NCBI RefSeq assembly: GCF_036850765.1
Contig: NC_089492.1
Span: 288,336,590-288,400,589 of the forward strand
From: Saccopteryx bilineata
Lineage: Eukaryota > Chordata > Mammalia > Chiroptera > Emballonuridae
DNA length: 64,000 nt
Direction of reading: 5' to 3'
Shown: piece by piece, positions 35,180 to 47,039 of the stretch
How positions within the stretch are numbered: the stretch's first letter is position 1
How the letters are laid out: each line of letters starts with the position of its first letter
Made by a program: the position numbers and the translations under genes
The notes under the pieces: generated by a model
The model's database searches: none
The model's input: only the letters and a program-made list of their open reading frames with translations
What the model was told of the DNA's origin: nothing

Positions 35180-36700
35180 TAGAAAGAAATGATGTTGAAA
35201 GAAACAATGTCCCTCATTATAAATTATATTTATTAATATGTATGTATCATTATTAGATGGTAAGGAAGGGGCAGAGAGAGAATAAAGGACAATCGAGTCA
35301 TTTTTCATAACAGGTTTGGCTCATCCTAGGTCAAATGTATGCATGAAAATTCAGGCACAGACAAACTGGGAGACAGTGTTTGAACTGTAAGTCCTACTCA
35401 CATGTTGAAACTTACAGTCCCTATGAAACCATCAAATTCCTCAGCTACACCTGACATTTCTCATTTCAAACCAGTATCTGTTATCCCCTCTGAAAACTTT
35501 GGGCTTCTCAAATAATTAACACACCCAGCCTGCATTCAGGACAAACATCAACCCTAACACTCACATGTAAACCTCACCTAAGATCAGGAGTTGTGTTTAA
35601 TGGAAGTGGAATCCTCCTGCTGTAATGTAATTAACCGTTAATGAAGGCAAAAGCACTATTCATCAAAATGCAATTCACTTCCCACTGATTAATGTATACT
35701 GCCACATATAGTTATATTTAGGCCAAAAAATGAAGAGGTATCGTATGCAGAACAGACAGGAGTTGACCTTGCAAAGGTCAAAAGAGCAAACACATTCTCC
35801 AAGCTTAATTTTCTTGAACTGTTCATGTAGAGAAAGTGTTTTTTGGACTTACCCCTGCCTGGATGATCTGATTAACAAATCAGGCAAAAGAGGAATGTAT
35901 GTTTACAGTGTGTCTGAGTTCTGAATGTAGATGTTGCTATTTAAGGATTTACACAAAATGTGACATTGAGACCTTTGTGGACAAAAAAAATGAAGGAAAG
36001 CTCAATTTTCGACCCGAAGGGATTATTATTTAGATAGAGTCTCAACCCCAGTGAATGTTAAGGATTCTTAACATCTTTAAGGGAAGAAATTAAAGTACAA
36101 AGAGCAACTATTTGAGAACTCTGGGAAGTAAACCACAGGTGGGGACTCATAGGGAAATCAAACTTGAAGAGGCAACTTGGGTGTGTGTGGAGGGTGGAAG
36201 GGAGTTCCTGGCTGTTTTTCTCTCTTCTCTCTCCTAGCTTTGACCTGAGGGCAGCCCCAGTCATAGAACTGTGCAGTTCTGTGGTCTGGGCCACAGAACC
36301 AGGAAAAGAGGTTCTCACAAACCAGAGTGGGAGAGAATCTCTCTTCTTTAATCCTTTCTATTCTTTTTTCTCTCCAAATCCTGTCCTGAGAGCCGAGATT
36401 TCCAAGGTCACAGGGAGAACAGTGACACCTCAGGGAGAAAGTCTGGATTCCCAGCCATAGGACTGAGGAGGGGGACCCCTGGGAGCTAGAGAGTGTTCAG
36501 GGACCCACAGAGAGGTGAGAGCTGGAAAAAAGGGGTCTCCTAATTCTATATACAAATGGGCACAAGTACTTGGCTTGCCATTGAACTACACACGTGCAGG
36601 GCAGATCAAGAGCAATATAAGAAGGGCTTTGAGAAGTGAACTGCTAATATAAACAGCTGTCTGCATCCCAGGCTAAGCTCTGAGTGGCCCATGCATAAAA
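35180..36700. other. Intergenic, no gene recognised
   Basis: Low-repeat AT-rich DNA; the stretch about 35600-35720 looks unique. No exon structure seen. Confidence 0.35.
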
Positions 36701-36734
36701 CAAAGGAACATAGCAAAGATTTTAAAGACTTGAG

Positions 36735-37063
36735 CAGGGGTCCCCAAACTTTTTACACAGGGGGCCAGTTCACTGTCCCTCAGATCGTTGGAGGGCCGGA
36801 CTATAAAAAAACTATGAACAAATCCCTACGCACACCGCACATATCTTATTTTAAAGTAGAAAAACAAAATGGGAACAAATACAATATTTAAAATAAAGAA
36901 CAAGTAAATTTAAATAAACAAACTGACCAGTATTTCAATGGGGACTATGCTCCTCTCACTGACCACCAATGAAAGAGGTGCCCCTTCCGGCAGTGCGGCG
37001 GGGGCCGGATAATTGGCCTCAGGGGGCCGCATGCGCCCTTGGGCTGTAGTTTGGGGACCTCTG
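36735..37063. mobile_element. Non-autonomous hAT element, copy 2
   Basis: A 329-bp copy of the element at 19613 with perfect 8-bp target duplication GACTTGAG (36727-36734 and 37064-37071). CAGGGGTCCCCAAACTTTTT begins it. Confidence 0.93.
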
Positions 37064-37876
37064 GACTTGAGTGACACTGGAACGACCATTCACAAGAAGC
37101 AAAATAGAACTTGTGGTAGGTAGGAACCTAACCACGTGATTGCCCACTAAACAACAGCAGCAACAAAACAACATCTCCCAGGGGATTTCATCAGGACACA
37201 GAGTCTCACAACAAAACCAGAAATGTCAAAAACTGTTCAGCATACAAAGAACCAGGAATATGTGAACAATTCTCAAGGGAAATTAAAATCAATAGATACC
37301 ACCCCTGAATTGACTCAGATATTGGAATTAACAACGGTTTTACCCTGGTTTTCATAACTATGCTTTGTGAGGAAAAGGTAAATATGCTTCAGGTCGATGG
37401 AAAGACGCTCTCAGCAGAAAGTGGAAACTGTAAAAAAGAAATGGAAACTATAGAACTGAAAAATACAATGTCTGAAACAAAACAGTAGAGTGGAGTTGAC
37501 AGAGGAAAGAGTCAATGAATGTGAAGATAAATTGAAGGAAATTATTCAGTTTGAAAAACAGAGAAAGATTATTAACAACTATTGAACAGAGCTTCAGGGA
37601 CCACAGGAACAACATCAAAATGTCTAATATGTGTGCCTTTGTAGTCCCAGAAAGAGACGAGATTGGTGCCGAAAAATATTAGAAAAAATAATGAACAAAA
37701 ATTCTCAAATTTTGTGAATGATGCAAATCTACAGATTTAAGAAGCTCAAGGGAGCATCAAATAGAAGAAAGTAAAAAACACTGAGACTAAGATACATCGT
37801 AATAAACTGGTGAAAACCAAAGATAAAGGAAATACTTCAAAAGCAAGATAAAAAGTGGTACATTACATACATATGT

Positions 37877-38392
37877 TCCTGACCGCCCCAATCCGGTCCC
37901 ACCACATCCCACCAATTCTGGACATAAAACCTAGACTTGGCTTCCTCGTGGCAGGCTCTGCCACGCCTACCCTTAACCACGCCCACAACCTTGCCACGCC
38001 CACCACGTTGTCACGCCCATCGCCAGGCCCTGCTCCGTGCCGTAGGGATGCACAGAGGCAGACGTGCAGCAGGTGGTGTGATGCTTAAGGGGGCGTCCTA
38101 TGTGGAGTTCAAGTCGCGCTTCTCACTCTCACCCTTGCAGTCTCCAGCACTTCCGAAGGCGGCAGGACCTCATACATTTTGAGGCTGGACCGAACACCAG
38201 GCTCGGGCTGGGATCCGTCTTTTAGGCCCGCTGGCCAAGCCCAGGTGTTAGTTAACGAAACGCCTGACAAAGTGGTGCTACGGATACACAGTGACTGCTG
38301 AGGACGTGGGCATACAGACAAGAAAGAAATGAGAGAGGAAAGCTTACCTTTCAGAAACTTCTCAAAGATGTTCGTTCACCTTCCGAATTGGA
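37877..38392 (+). repeat. Unclassified 0.5-kb repeat, copy A
   Basis: A GC-rich block inserted in the L1, sharing ordered blocks with 40359-40842: GTTCCTGAC at the start, GGACCGAACACCAGGCTCGG, GCCTGACAAAGTGG and CTTTCAGAAAC near the end. CpG sites are more decayed than in copy B. Possibly a solo LTR; no clear TG..CA ends. Confidence 0.7.
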
Positions 38393-39159
38393 ATGGCCAT
38401 GGGTTTCTCACCGGAAACTGGAGAGGACAAAAGATGGTAGAACAGCAATGAAAATTGTCTTAGGAAATGACAGCAAAATAAGGACACTCTCAGATGAAGG
38501 AAAACTAGGAGAATTTGTTGCCAGCACACTTGCTGAAAAAGAAATCTAAATGTATTTATGCAGGCTGAAGGACAGTGGTACCAGAAGGCAACTCGGTACT
38601 TCAGGAATGAAGGAAGAACAGCAGAAACGGTACCTGACTAAATAGAATAGACTGGTTTCTTAAGTTCTTTAAAATATGTTTACTGCTGAAAGAAAAATTA
38701 CAGCATTGTCTTGTGGGATTTTCAATGAATAAAGGTATAATGCATAAGACAACTATAATATAAGGAAGAGGGTAAAAGGATTTACATGCTTATAAGGTGT
38801 GTATATTGTATCTCAATTGGTTAAATATTAAATTTAAGTATTACTCTGAAAATTTAGATATGTATATTATAACCCCAAATGCAACCACTATAAAGTAATG
38901 AGATATGAACAGAAAAAAATACCAATAGATAAATGATAAGGAACTAAAAATATTGAAATAAAAAAAGAATGGAGGAAAGGGAGAACAGAGGAATAGTGGA
39001 AGTAAACAGACAACAAATAGAAAACAGGAGGCCTAGCTCTAACTCTATCAATAACTACATTAAATGTAAATGACCAGTTGAGACAAAGGTTGTCAGACTT
39101 GATTAAAAACACAAGACCCAGATAAATGTTATCTTTAAAGAAAGAAGGTAGAGGAGGAT

Positions 39160-39265
39160 AAGGGGGGTGAACACACACTATGGTATACAGAGATATGTTG
39201 TAGCATTGGGCATCTGAAACCTATATAATTATGTTAAATCAGTGTCACCCCAATACAATTCAATT
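39160..39265 (+). mobile_element. Truncated L1 3' end inserted in the older L1
   Basis: GAAACCTATATAATTATGTT and AGTGTCACCCCAATACAATT then an A-rich end, an L1 3' terminus. Confidence 0.65.
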
Positions 39266-39979
39266 TAAAAATAATTGTGCCCAAGAAAACCCACTTTAAA
39301 TATAATGACAAACACAGGTTAAAAGCAGACGGACAAAAGAAGACATACCACAAAAATACTAGTCAAAAGAAACTGGATTGGCCATATTAATATTGACAAA
39401 GTAGGCGTCAAACAAGAAATAGAACCAGGGATGAAAAAAATTACACAATGATAAAAAGATCAATTCACCAAGCAGTCACGCCATTCCTAAATGTACAAAC
39501 AACTAGGTCTTACTTCTGTGTTTTTATCATTCAACACAGTGCTTGGCCCATAATTTCTAATTATATTTCCTACATGATTATAGAGAACGGGTTAACTAAT
39601 TGATTTGGACATACTGTCATACTTAAAGCTAATCTTCAATAAACATTTCATTTCTGTTCAAAAAATGTAATAAAATAAAAATACATCCCCCCCTGTAATT
39701 CCAACTGTGAAATTAATCCATTTTTATTTACCTTTGACTATAAGAGCCAGAGTACAATTGTGACAACACCTTCTAATATAAAATCTACGCTGGCCTCAAT
39801 TAGCTTTAAAGCTTCTGACATAGGTCCTGGAGACTGTGAGGGCAGGATGCACTTTGTCTCGTCTCAGATCCTCCCCCATGTCAGTGTCCTCGTGCGGGGT
39901 CAGAGCACAGGTCGTACAGAGAATTACACCTGAATACCTGAGATAATAACCTCAGGACAGGGGCTGTGCAGGTGACACC

Positions 39980-40720
39980 CAATGAAGTGTCAAGAAATAG
40001 GATCCCTGATTACAGAGATGCAGCAGAAACAGGGCCCCTACCAGGCCCCGATAGTCAGAGACTCTATCCCCGGCCCGCAGCCCCGGCCCGAGTCTTCGCA
40101 CACCTCGCGGGGCTCGGACCTGATAAACTCCACCTGCGTCTCCAGGCTTGTACCTCCTGATTTCCCAATCTCATCCCTCCTAACTCCGCCCACATTGAAC
40201 TAAGAATTCTCGCCTAGTCTCGACCAGGGCCCTCCCAGTTCCTCCTCTGGCCACCAAGACCCCGCCCCTCACTCCGCCCCACCTATCTCTCCGCCTTGGC
40301 CCCGCCCTCTCACGTGTAGAATGCCCTCGCTAACCACCCGGTCTCAGACTTGGCGTGTTCCTGACGTCGCGTCCCACCACTCTGGACACAGCCTAGACCT
40401 GGCCTCCTAGGGCAGGCTCCGCCACGCCCACCAGCCTCGCCACGCCCACCCAGGTCCCAGCCCCCACCCTGACGCAGGAGAGTGGGCGGAGGGACACGCA
40501 GCTGCAGGTCATGCAGCGGGTGGCGCAGAAGGTAGCGCCCCTCTGCGGATTCCCCAGTCGCTCCTCCCGCCCCCCCAGTCTTCGGCACATCCAGGGCGGG
40601 CACATCCAGGGCGGCAGGACCTCATACTTTTCAAGGCTGGACCGAACACCAGGCTCGGGCTGGGATCCGCCATCTAGACCCGCCGGCCCAGCCCAGGTGT
40701 TAACAAAACGCCTGACAAAG
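39980..40720. promoter_or_regulatory. CpG-rich block (island-like), possible promoter
   Basis: CpG is frequent (about ten in 40021-40140) in a genome otherwise CpG-poor. GC boxes (CCCCGCCC) lie near 40260 and 40300, and CRE-like TGACGTCG at about 40362. It overlaps copy B of the 0.5-kb repeat. Direction of any transcript is unknown. Confidence 0.45.
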
Positions 40721-40842
40721 TGGCCCTATGGACACACAATTTTTACTACTGAGGATGTGGACATAGGGACAAGGAAGAAACAAGAGAGGAACGCTTACTT
40801 TTCAAAAACTTTCCAAAGATACTCACTTTCCGAATGAGGCTT
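40359..40842 (+). repeat. Unclassified 0.5-kb repeat, copy B
   Basis: Direct-orientation relative of copy A. It carries a local tandem CACATCCAGGGCGG (two units at about 40586-40612) and ends near CTTTCCGAATGAGG. Confidence 0.7.
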
Positions 40843-40869
40843 ACGTAAAAACCAATAAAAGATGTAGTA

Positions 40870-40998
40870 GGTGGATGGATGGATGCTGGATGAATGGATG
40901 GGTGATGGAGGAACAGAGGGTGGGTAGATGGATAGGTGGATGGATAATAGGTGGGTGGATGGATGGATGCGTGAGTGAATAATGGGTGGGTGGGTGGA
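40870..40998. repeat. (GGAT/GGTG)n degenerate tetranucleotide repeat
   Basis: GGAT, GGGT and GAAT tetramers over about 130 bp, directly after the second copy of the 0.5-kb repeat. Confidence 0.85.
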
Positions 40999-41119
40999 AC
41001 TAGTCTTATCTTTCGGAAGAGGAGCCCTGGGAATCAGGACTTTGGAACATTCTACTAGTAAAAAAATTCCATGTGTGATCTGGCTAGGCATGCATGTACC
41101 ATACAGATAAGTGCTTTAA

Positions 41120-41260
41120 TGGTCCGCACCGTCGACAATTACTAATTGAACACCAGTGTGTTCCAGGTGATGCCGCTACAGCAGTAAGCAAACAGTGCCC
41201 TGCCCTGTGGAGCTTACAGACACCAAGGAGACCACAAGTAAAATAATCCCAGAGCATGTC
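41120..41260 (+). mobile_element. MIR/L2-like remnant
   Basis: GTGTTCCAGGTGATGCCGCT, AGCAGTAAGCAAACAGTGCC then TGGAGCTTACAG. Confidence 0.5.
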
Positions 41261-41693
41261 AGGAAGATGTGGAGAAAAACCAGAGGGGGATGGGGGTGGA
41301 GGTGGGGAAGGGCCCTAAGGCTGCATTTGATGAAATGAGTCCCTGCTTGTGAATCATCGAGTGTCCGTGGCCGTCAGAGAGAAAACATGCCACATTACAC
41401 CCTGACAGTGGGGCTGACCTGGCCCTCCCAGCTGGGCCGTAGTGTTCCCCTGTGGGACACGATGATTTCATGGAACACCATCAGACAAAAGCTCCCCATG
41501 TGCATCCAGGCCAGTACAGAAGTGAGAGCAGTCCATAATCAGGGCCGCTCAGCGACAACATGAACATTGCCCAAACCACAAACGTGGTCCTGCATCCCCT
41601 ATGCTGGCTAACAGGAGAGGTGGCTGCCTTTCCAATGTTGGGGCCAGCCTCACATGATCCTTCCTGTGTTCCGAATAAGAATTAAGACGGCCA

Positions 41694-41840
41694 TCAAGCG
41701 TCGACCTGGAACGCTGAGGTCGCCAGTTCAGAACCTTGGGCTTGCCTGGTCCAGGCACATGTGGGGGCTGATTCCTCCTGCTCCTTCCCCCTTCTCTTCT
41801 CTTCTCTCTCTCTCTTCCCTCTAAAATGAATAAAGTCTTT
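41694..41840 (+). mobile_element. Short tRNA-derived SINE, very clean insertion
   Basis: Perfect 17-bp target duplication AAGAATTAAGACGGCCA (41677-41693 and 41841-41857). Confidence 0.94.
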
Positions 41841-41857
41841 AAGAATTAAGACGGCCA

Positions 41858-42400
41858 AGTGTAAATCACTCTTCCAATCCAGAGCAAAGGCCTGCCTTCT
41901 CAGACCCCCCCCTCTCCTTCCCCGCCATCCCTAATCACCCAACTCAAACCCTTTCTTTTCAATTCCTCCTTACTGAGATACCTCACGATTCCCATGGTGT
42001 AGGTTTATGAAAGGAGTGAAAATAACCCCGAGGTGCCTGGCTACAGGTGCATCTTGGTGAGTTTTGGTGAAAATACATTAACAAAGAGGTAACACAAATT
42101 ATTCGAAATTCTTTTCGAAATTTGAGGAGAGACTTTCTCCCCCTATAGATTTACACTGGAGGACTTGGGTAAACTAAATTTTGACCTTAGAAAAGGCCTC
42201 CAGGAAACATACTGCGAACTTAGAGAATCTAAGCTTAGTTACTATTCAGGGGACAAGTTTTCTCACCTGGAAACTGTACTGCATCTGTGAATCGGGACCC
42301 TGAGGCGCTGCACAGAATTTTTCAATGAAGGAGGTAGGCTGACCTCCCATTACATAAGACTTAAGGGCTGGAAGTGGGAAAAACAGTCATTAAATGTTTG
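41858..42400. other. Intergenic, nothing recognised
   Basis: No repeat, exon or RNA gene recognised. Confidence 0.35.
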
Positions 42401-42584
42401 AAAACTTACTTGATTTTTGGAGAGAGAGGAAGGAGGAGAGATATAGAGAGAAACATCCATTTGTTGTTCCGCTTATTTATGCATTCATTTGTTGATTCTT
42501 GTATGCGCCCTGACCAGGGATCGTACCTGCAACCTAGGTATTTCGGGACAATGCTCTAACCAACTGAGTCGCCAGCCAGGGCAG
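42400..42584 (-). mobile_element. Short tRNA-derived SINE (Ves-like)
   Basis: AGAGAAACATCCATTTGTTG and CTGAGTCGCCAGCCAGGGC. Confidence 0.88.
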
Positions 42585-44010
42585 GCCCTCATGAAATCAA
42601 AGCACCTGTTGGCTCGGCTCAGCCCAGGGTCTCCTCACAGATCTTGTGAGCACGGCAGAAATGTGTCCAGGGGTTTTCATTTTCAACTTCACACCAGCTC
42701 TCCAACACAATTAATATTCTTCAGCAGTCTCCTCGAATATCAGAAATATGACAAAATGCTGGCTGAAGCCCTGTGGGCATCATTCAGGTGACATTTGAGT
42801 CATTCCCTGGATGTTCTCCTAAACGAGCCTCCTGTGGAACAGGATGAATCAGTCAGTAGCTCGAGCAGATACACCCATCGCCCTCCCTCCTCCGCACTCA
42901 TGGTGCCTGACGCATCCCCGGCTGGATGACATCAGACCTGGAGTGTCACTGCTTTGGCAGCTCATCCTTCTTTGTGACATGGCCTTCCAAGTCACAGGGG
43001 AGGAGATGGACCTTTCTGCTAGAAAAATGATGCCCGAAAGGGATCAGCTCATAGACCCACAAGTCCCACAGAAATGGGATCTTTCCAAGGTAAATGGATG
43101 ACCTTGTTTTTCAAAGTACTTCATAAAGATCTAGGCTCACTGAATAGCACTCTTATCACTAAAAATGTAGGTATCTTCTTCATGTGGCCACCCCCGTTTC
43201 AGGGAAAGGGTGGGTGGGCACCCTAGTCCAATTCCACAAAGTTGGTCCTCTTGGGCACCCATGCCATGCAGGGACTCCTGAGCATCCAGGGCTACCCTTA
43301 AAAAGGGATCGGTCACCGCCCCTCACCTTACAGCAATGTCAGGGTCATTGAAGGATGTCAGTGCAGCAAAACAAATGGTGCAGCCATGCCTGGGTCCCCA
43401 TGGCAACCGGTGCTCACTGGCCGCAGGAACCTGTCAGGCTTCCTGACCACAGATGGGCTCACTTCTGTCATCTGAAGAGCAGGGGTGATACCAGGGGTTT
43501 GTCCCTCTCTCCTGGAGACTCAGACATGGGCTGCCCACAGTGTACAGAGCCGAGGGCACCTGCATCAGCATTGACCTCACTACTATCTGACTTATAGAGG
43601 GTGCCAGGCTTACGGAGCCTCTGTGCTGGCTGTCACCCAGGGGCTTGCCAGCTCTCACTGGGGGCGACAGGACTGTTGGCGATGGTGGGTCATGTCTCCT
43701 GGGCTGGCAGGGCCCTCACTGCCCCCTTAAAAGTCTAAACTCCCCTGACCGGCATGCTGCCTCAGCAGGGGCTGGCGGGTAGACTCTACCACTGCCTCCT
43801 GAGTCCGAAGGGAAATTAGAACCCTAAATTCAGGACTGTCACCCAGCCAGTGCCAGGTCTGACTTCCTGCCCAGCCAGGCTGGGAAGAGGCTCTAGAAAC
43901 AGGTGTCTGGGCAAGAGGATGAGGGCCGGTTTGGTAAGCGGGCTGACTGTAAGTTCCTCCACCCGGATGCGGCACCCTTGGCGATGTGTCTCCTCTGCTG
44001 TCCCACCACC
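42585..44010. other. Intergenic, nothing recognised
   Basis: Moderately GC-rich unique-looking DNA; short open frames have no recognisable protein features. Confidence 0.35.
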
Positions 44011-44380
44011 TGTTGTGGGTTGAGTTGTGTAGTTCCTCCACCCTCACCCCTACAATGTGTTGAGGTCCTAACCCAAGTCCCTCAGAATGCGGCTGCATTT
44101 GGAGATCGGGCCTTTAAAGAGGTGGTTGGTTCAGGTAAGATGAAAGTCCTTAGGACGAGAGGGGCGCAGGGGTGCACACGCAGAGAAAAGACCACGTGTG
44201 GACACAGCGGGGGGACAGCCATCTGCAAGCCAAGGAGAGAGGCCTCAGGAGGAACCCACCTTGTCGACACCTTCATCTTGGATTTCCGGCCTCCAGGACT
44301 GTGAGAAAATAAATTTCTGTTGTTGAAGCCACTTGGTCTACAACGGTATTTTGTTATGGCAGCCCAAGCAGACTCATACA
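44011..44380 (+). mobile_element. MLT1-type MaLR solo LTR
   Basis: A 370-bp block starting TGTTGTGGGTTGAGTTGTGT and ending GCAGACTCATACA, with GCATTTGGAGATCGGGCCTT, CATCTGCAAGCCAAGGAGAG and AGAAAATAAATTTCTGTTG in between, the usual MLT1 order. Non-coding. Confidence 0.8.
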
Positions 44381-44387
44381 TCAGCTG

Positions 44388-44650
44388 TTGAGTCTAGCCT
44401 GGGGACTTGCTTTGACCAGGGGCACGTGGTGGAAATGAATCTGAGGGCCTTCAGAGCCTGGGCCTCTCTCCAGAGACCCCGCAGCTTCTGTTCTTACCCC
44501 AGCACTGCCCTGAGATGCCATCTGAAGCCTCCTGTGAACCCTGTCCAAACTGCTGACATCCAGAATCATGAGCCAATTAAATGGTGGTTGTCTTAAGCCA
44601 CGAAGTGTTGAGGTGGTTTCTTATACAGCAATAGATGACTGACGCAATAA
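44388..44650 (+). mobile_element. Second MLT1-like LTR fragment
   Basis: CTGAGATGCCATCTGAAGCC, AGAATCATGAGCCAATTAAA, then TCTTAAGCCACGAAG and CAGCAATAGATGACTGA. Confidence 0.6.
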
Positions 44651-44689
44651 GCTTTGGCTAGATAAAATAGAGAACCCATGCACTAGGTT

Positions 44690-45125
44690 AAAAGGACGTC
44701 CAAAAATTGATGCACTCAGCAAATAGTGTTTGAGCAAGTACCATGTTCCAGGCACTGTTCTAGGCACTCAGGGTCCATCAGTGAGCAAAAAGAGATGCCT
44801 GCTGCCTTCATAATAACCCCAACAAACACAATAAGTAAAGTGTGATAAGGGAAAACGTTTAAAATAGACTGGGTCAGGGGGTGGGCAATGCAGAAGGAAA
44901 GAGGGTAGGTTGTGGCTTTAAATAAAGGTTGTCAGGGTGGGCCCCATGAGCAGAGACTTCAAGGAAGTGAATGCCATGTAGCTGTCTGTCTAGGGCACAG
45001 CATTCCAGGCTACAGGGACAGCCAATGCGAAGGCCCTGGGGTGGAAGCATGCGTGGAGAATTAACAAGCTGGAGAACCATGGTGGGTGAGGTCGACCCTG
45101 GCAGGTCATTGTAAGGACTTTTCTC
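44690..45125 (+). mobile_element. L2 LINE 3' end remnant
   Basis: CATGTTCCAGGCACTGTTCT, later GCATTCCAGGCTACAGGGAC and GCGAAGGCCCTGGGG, in L2 order. Confidence 0.65.
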
Positions 45126-45140
45126 AGAATAAAGAGATCT

Positions 45141-45512
45141 TTCTTTTTTTTTTGTATTTTTCTGAAGTTGGAAACGGGGAAGCAGTCAGACAGACTCCCG
45201 CATGCGCCCAACCAGGGTCCACCCGCCACGCCCACCAGGGAGCGATGCTCTGCCCATCTGGGGCATCACTCTGTTGCAACCAGAGCCATTCTAGCACCTG
45301 AGGCAGAGGCCATGGAGCCATCCTCAGTGCCCAGGCCAACTTTGCTCTAATGGAGCCTCAGCTGCGGGAGGGGAAGAGAGAAACAGAGAGGAAGGAGAGG
45401 GGGAGGGGTGAAGCAGATGGGTGCTTCTCCTGTGTGCCCTGGCCGGGAATCGAACCCTGGACTCCTGCACACCAGGCCAATGCTCTACCACTGAGCCAAC
45501 CGGCCAGGGCCG
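45141..45512 (-). mobile_element. tRNA-derived SINE, long type A
   Basis: Short flank repeat GAGATCTTT; poly(T) at left and CCAACCGGCCAGGGCC at right. Confidence 0.92.
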
Positions 45513-45514
45513 AG

Positions 45515-46425
45515 ATCTTTTATTATAAACTAATATTCTGGCACTAGGCACCCAGGGGGATCTTGAAGTCTAAAACCTGGTTACCACCACCCAGAAGAAA
45601 TGTGAACAGGGATTTGGTGTTGTGTGTTCCTCACACTCGAAAACCTGCCAGGAACTGTGGGCAGCCATCCCACAGGCATGCTCGCTTCCACCTCCGTCTG
45701 GGGGACGGGGACTCCGCAGCAGCCAGCTGAGGCTGCATAGCCGGGCTCAGGCACCAGGCACTTGGCTCTGCTGCAGAGGTCACTGCAAGGGTGCCACATG
45801 CAAAAGGCAGATCTGGTCGTGCATGCCGCCCAGAGAGCCACCTGCGATATCGCCCTTCTCCAACCATCTCTCCTGACCCTGGTCCTCTCTCAGCCACCGC
45901 CCTGCCCCCTGTTCCAGTCCCAGCACAGCTCCTTAAGAGGTGGTCTGGTCAGCACCCCTACTTCCTTTCCTGTTCTTACTGACCCCGTCCCAATCAGCCC
46001 CCCAGCGCCCTATCTGCTCTCGTCAGTGTTGGGGGATCCCACTTTGCCAGCTGGAACCCACCGGGCATTCCTCGTTGGCAGCCTCCATTACGACTGACCA
46101 CCTCCTCCCAGAACACGATCTTCATCTGGCCTCTGCCTCAGTTTCCCCTTCTCACCATCAACCGGAGGTGAACTGTGTTGGTTTCAGAAATCCCGAACTT
46201 CCACAGACCCATGTCTGCTCATAACAGGGGCATAAGCATTGCAGGAGTTGAAGGGCACGGACACATTCCTGACAGGTCATCCCAGATGATGGGATACTCA
46301 TCACGAAGGAAGTTCTGAACAGCTGTTAGGCACTTGGCAAGGTCACTTCCTATGGGTTCCTCCACATGGAGCCTCGTGAGGCCTGAGGACAGTCAATATA
46401 AACAGTATATTCCAATGTTATGTCC
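45515..46425. other. Intergenic, nothing recognised
   Basis: GC-rich sequence with overlapping short open frames on both strands and no family resemblance. Confidence 0.35.
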
Positions 46426-46427
46426 AC

Positions 46428-46595
46428 ATGCCCTGGCCTGGTGGTCTGGTAGACAGGGCACTGTCCTGGCACCCCGAGGCCCTGGGTTCTATCCCTGGTC
46501 AGGACACACAGCAGAAGCCATCAATGAGTGCACAGCCAAATGGAATGACTGGGTGGAACTGCGAGTTCATGCTTCTCTCTCTCTCTCAAATCAGT
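46428..46595 (+). mobile_element. Short tRNA-derived SINE
   Basis: GCCCTGGCCTGGTGGTCTGG head and TGGTCAGGACACACAGCAGA body. Confidence 0.8.
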
Positions 46596-46607
46596 GGAAA
46601 AACTTTT

Positions 46608-47021
46608 TAAACTTTTTTTTTTTTTTTGGTGACAGAGAAACCGAGAGAGATAGAGAGGACAGATAGGGACAGACAGGAAGGGAGAGAGATGAGAAGCATC
46701 AGTTCTTCGTTGTGGCACCTTAGTTGTTCATTGATTGCTTTCTCATATGTGCTTTGACCGGGGGGCTCCAGCAGAGTGAGTGACCCCTTGCTCAAGCTAA
46801 CAACCTTGGGCTCAAACCAGTGAACTTGGGCTTCAAGCCAATGACTTCTGGACTCAAGCCAGCAACCATGGGGTCATGTCTATGATTCCATGCTCCAGCC
46901 GGTGACCCTGTGCTCAAGCTAGTAAGCCCGCGCTCAAGCTGGCCACCTCGGGGTTTCGAACCTGGGTCCTCCGCATCCCAGTCTGACACTCTATCCACTG
47001 CACCACTGCCTGGTCAGGCAA
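46608..47021 (-). mobile_element. tRNA-derived SINE, type B, long (414 bp)
   Basis: Target duplication TGGAAAAACTTTT (46595-46607 and 47022-47034). Extra CTCAAGC..AGTGACC repeats make it longer than other type B copies. Confidence 0.93.
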
Positions 47022-47039
47022 TGGAAAAACTTTTAAAAA

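Larger units (their letters stand above)
37072..39560 (+). mobile_element. Ancient L1 (L1M/HAL1-like), split by other insertions
   Basis: ORF1-type sequence runs to 37875 (for example ACAGAGCTTCAGGGACCACA near 37587), resumes at about 38396 (TTTCTCACCGGAAACTGGAG) and continues into ORF2 start-like sequence (ACATTAAATGTAAATGACCA near 39058) up to about 39560. It is interrupted by the 0.5-kb repeat and by an L1 3' end. No intact frame. Confidence 0.7.

Noticed and set aside
37877..40842. A provirus with the two 0.5-kb copies as its LTRs
   Set aside because: The sequence between them is an L1 that also continues upstream of copy A, not a viral internal region.
44082..44381. 99-codon - strand open frame
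   Set aside because: It lies in an MLT1-type LTR, which is non-coding.
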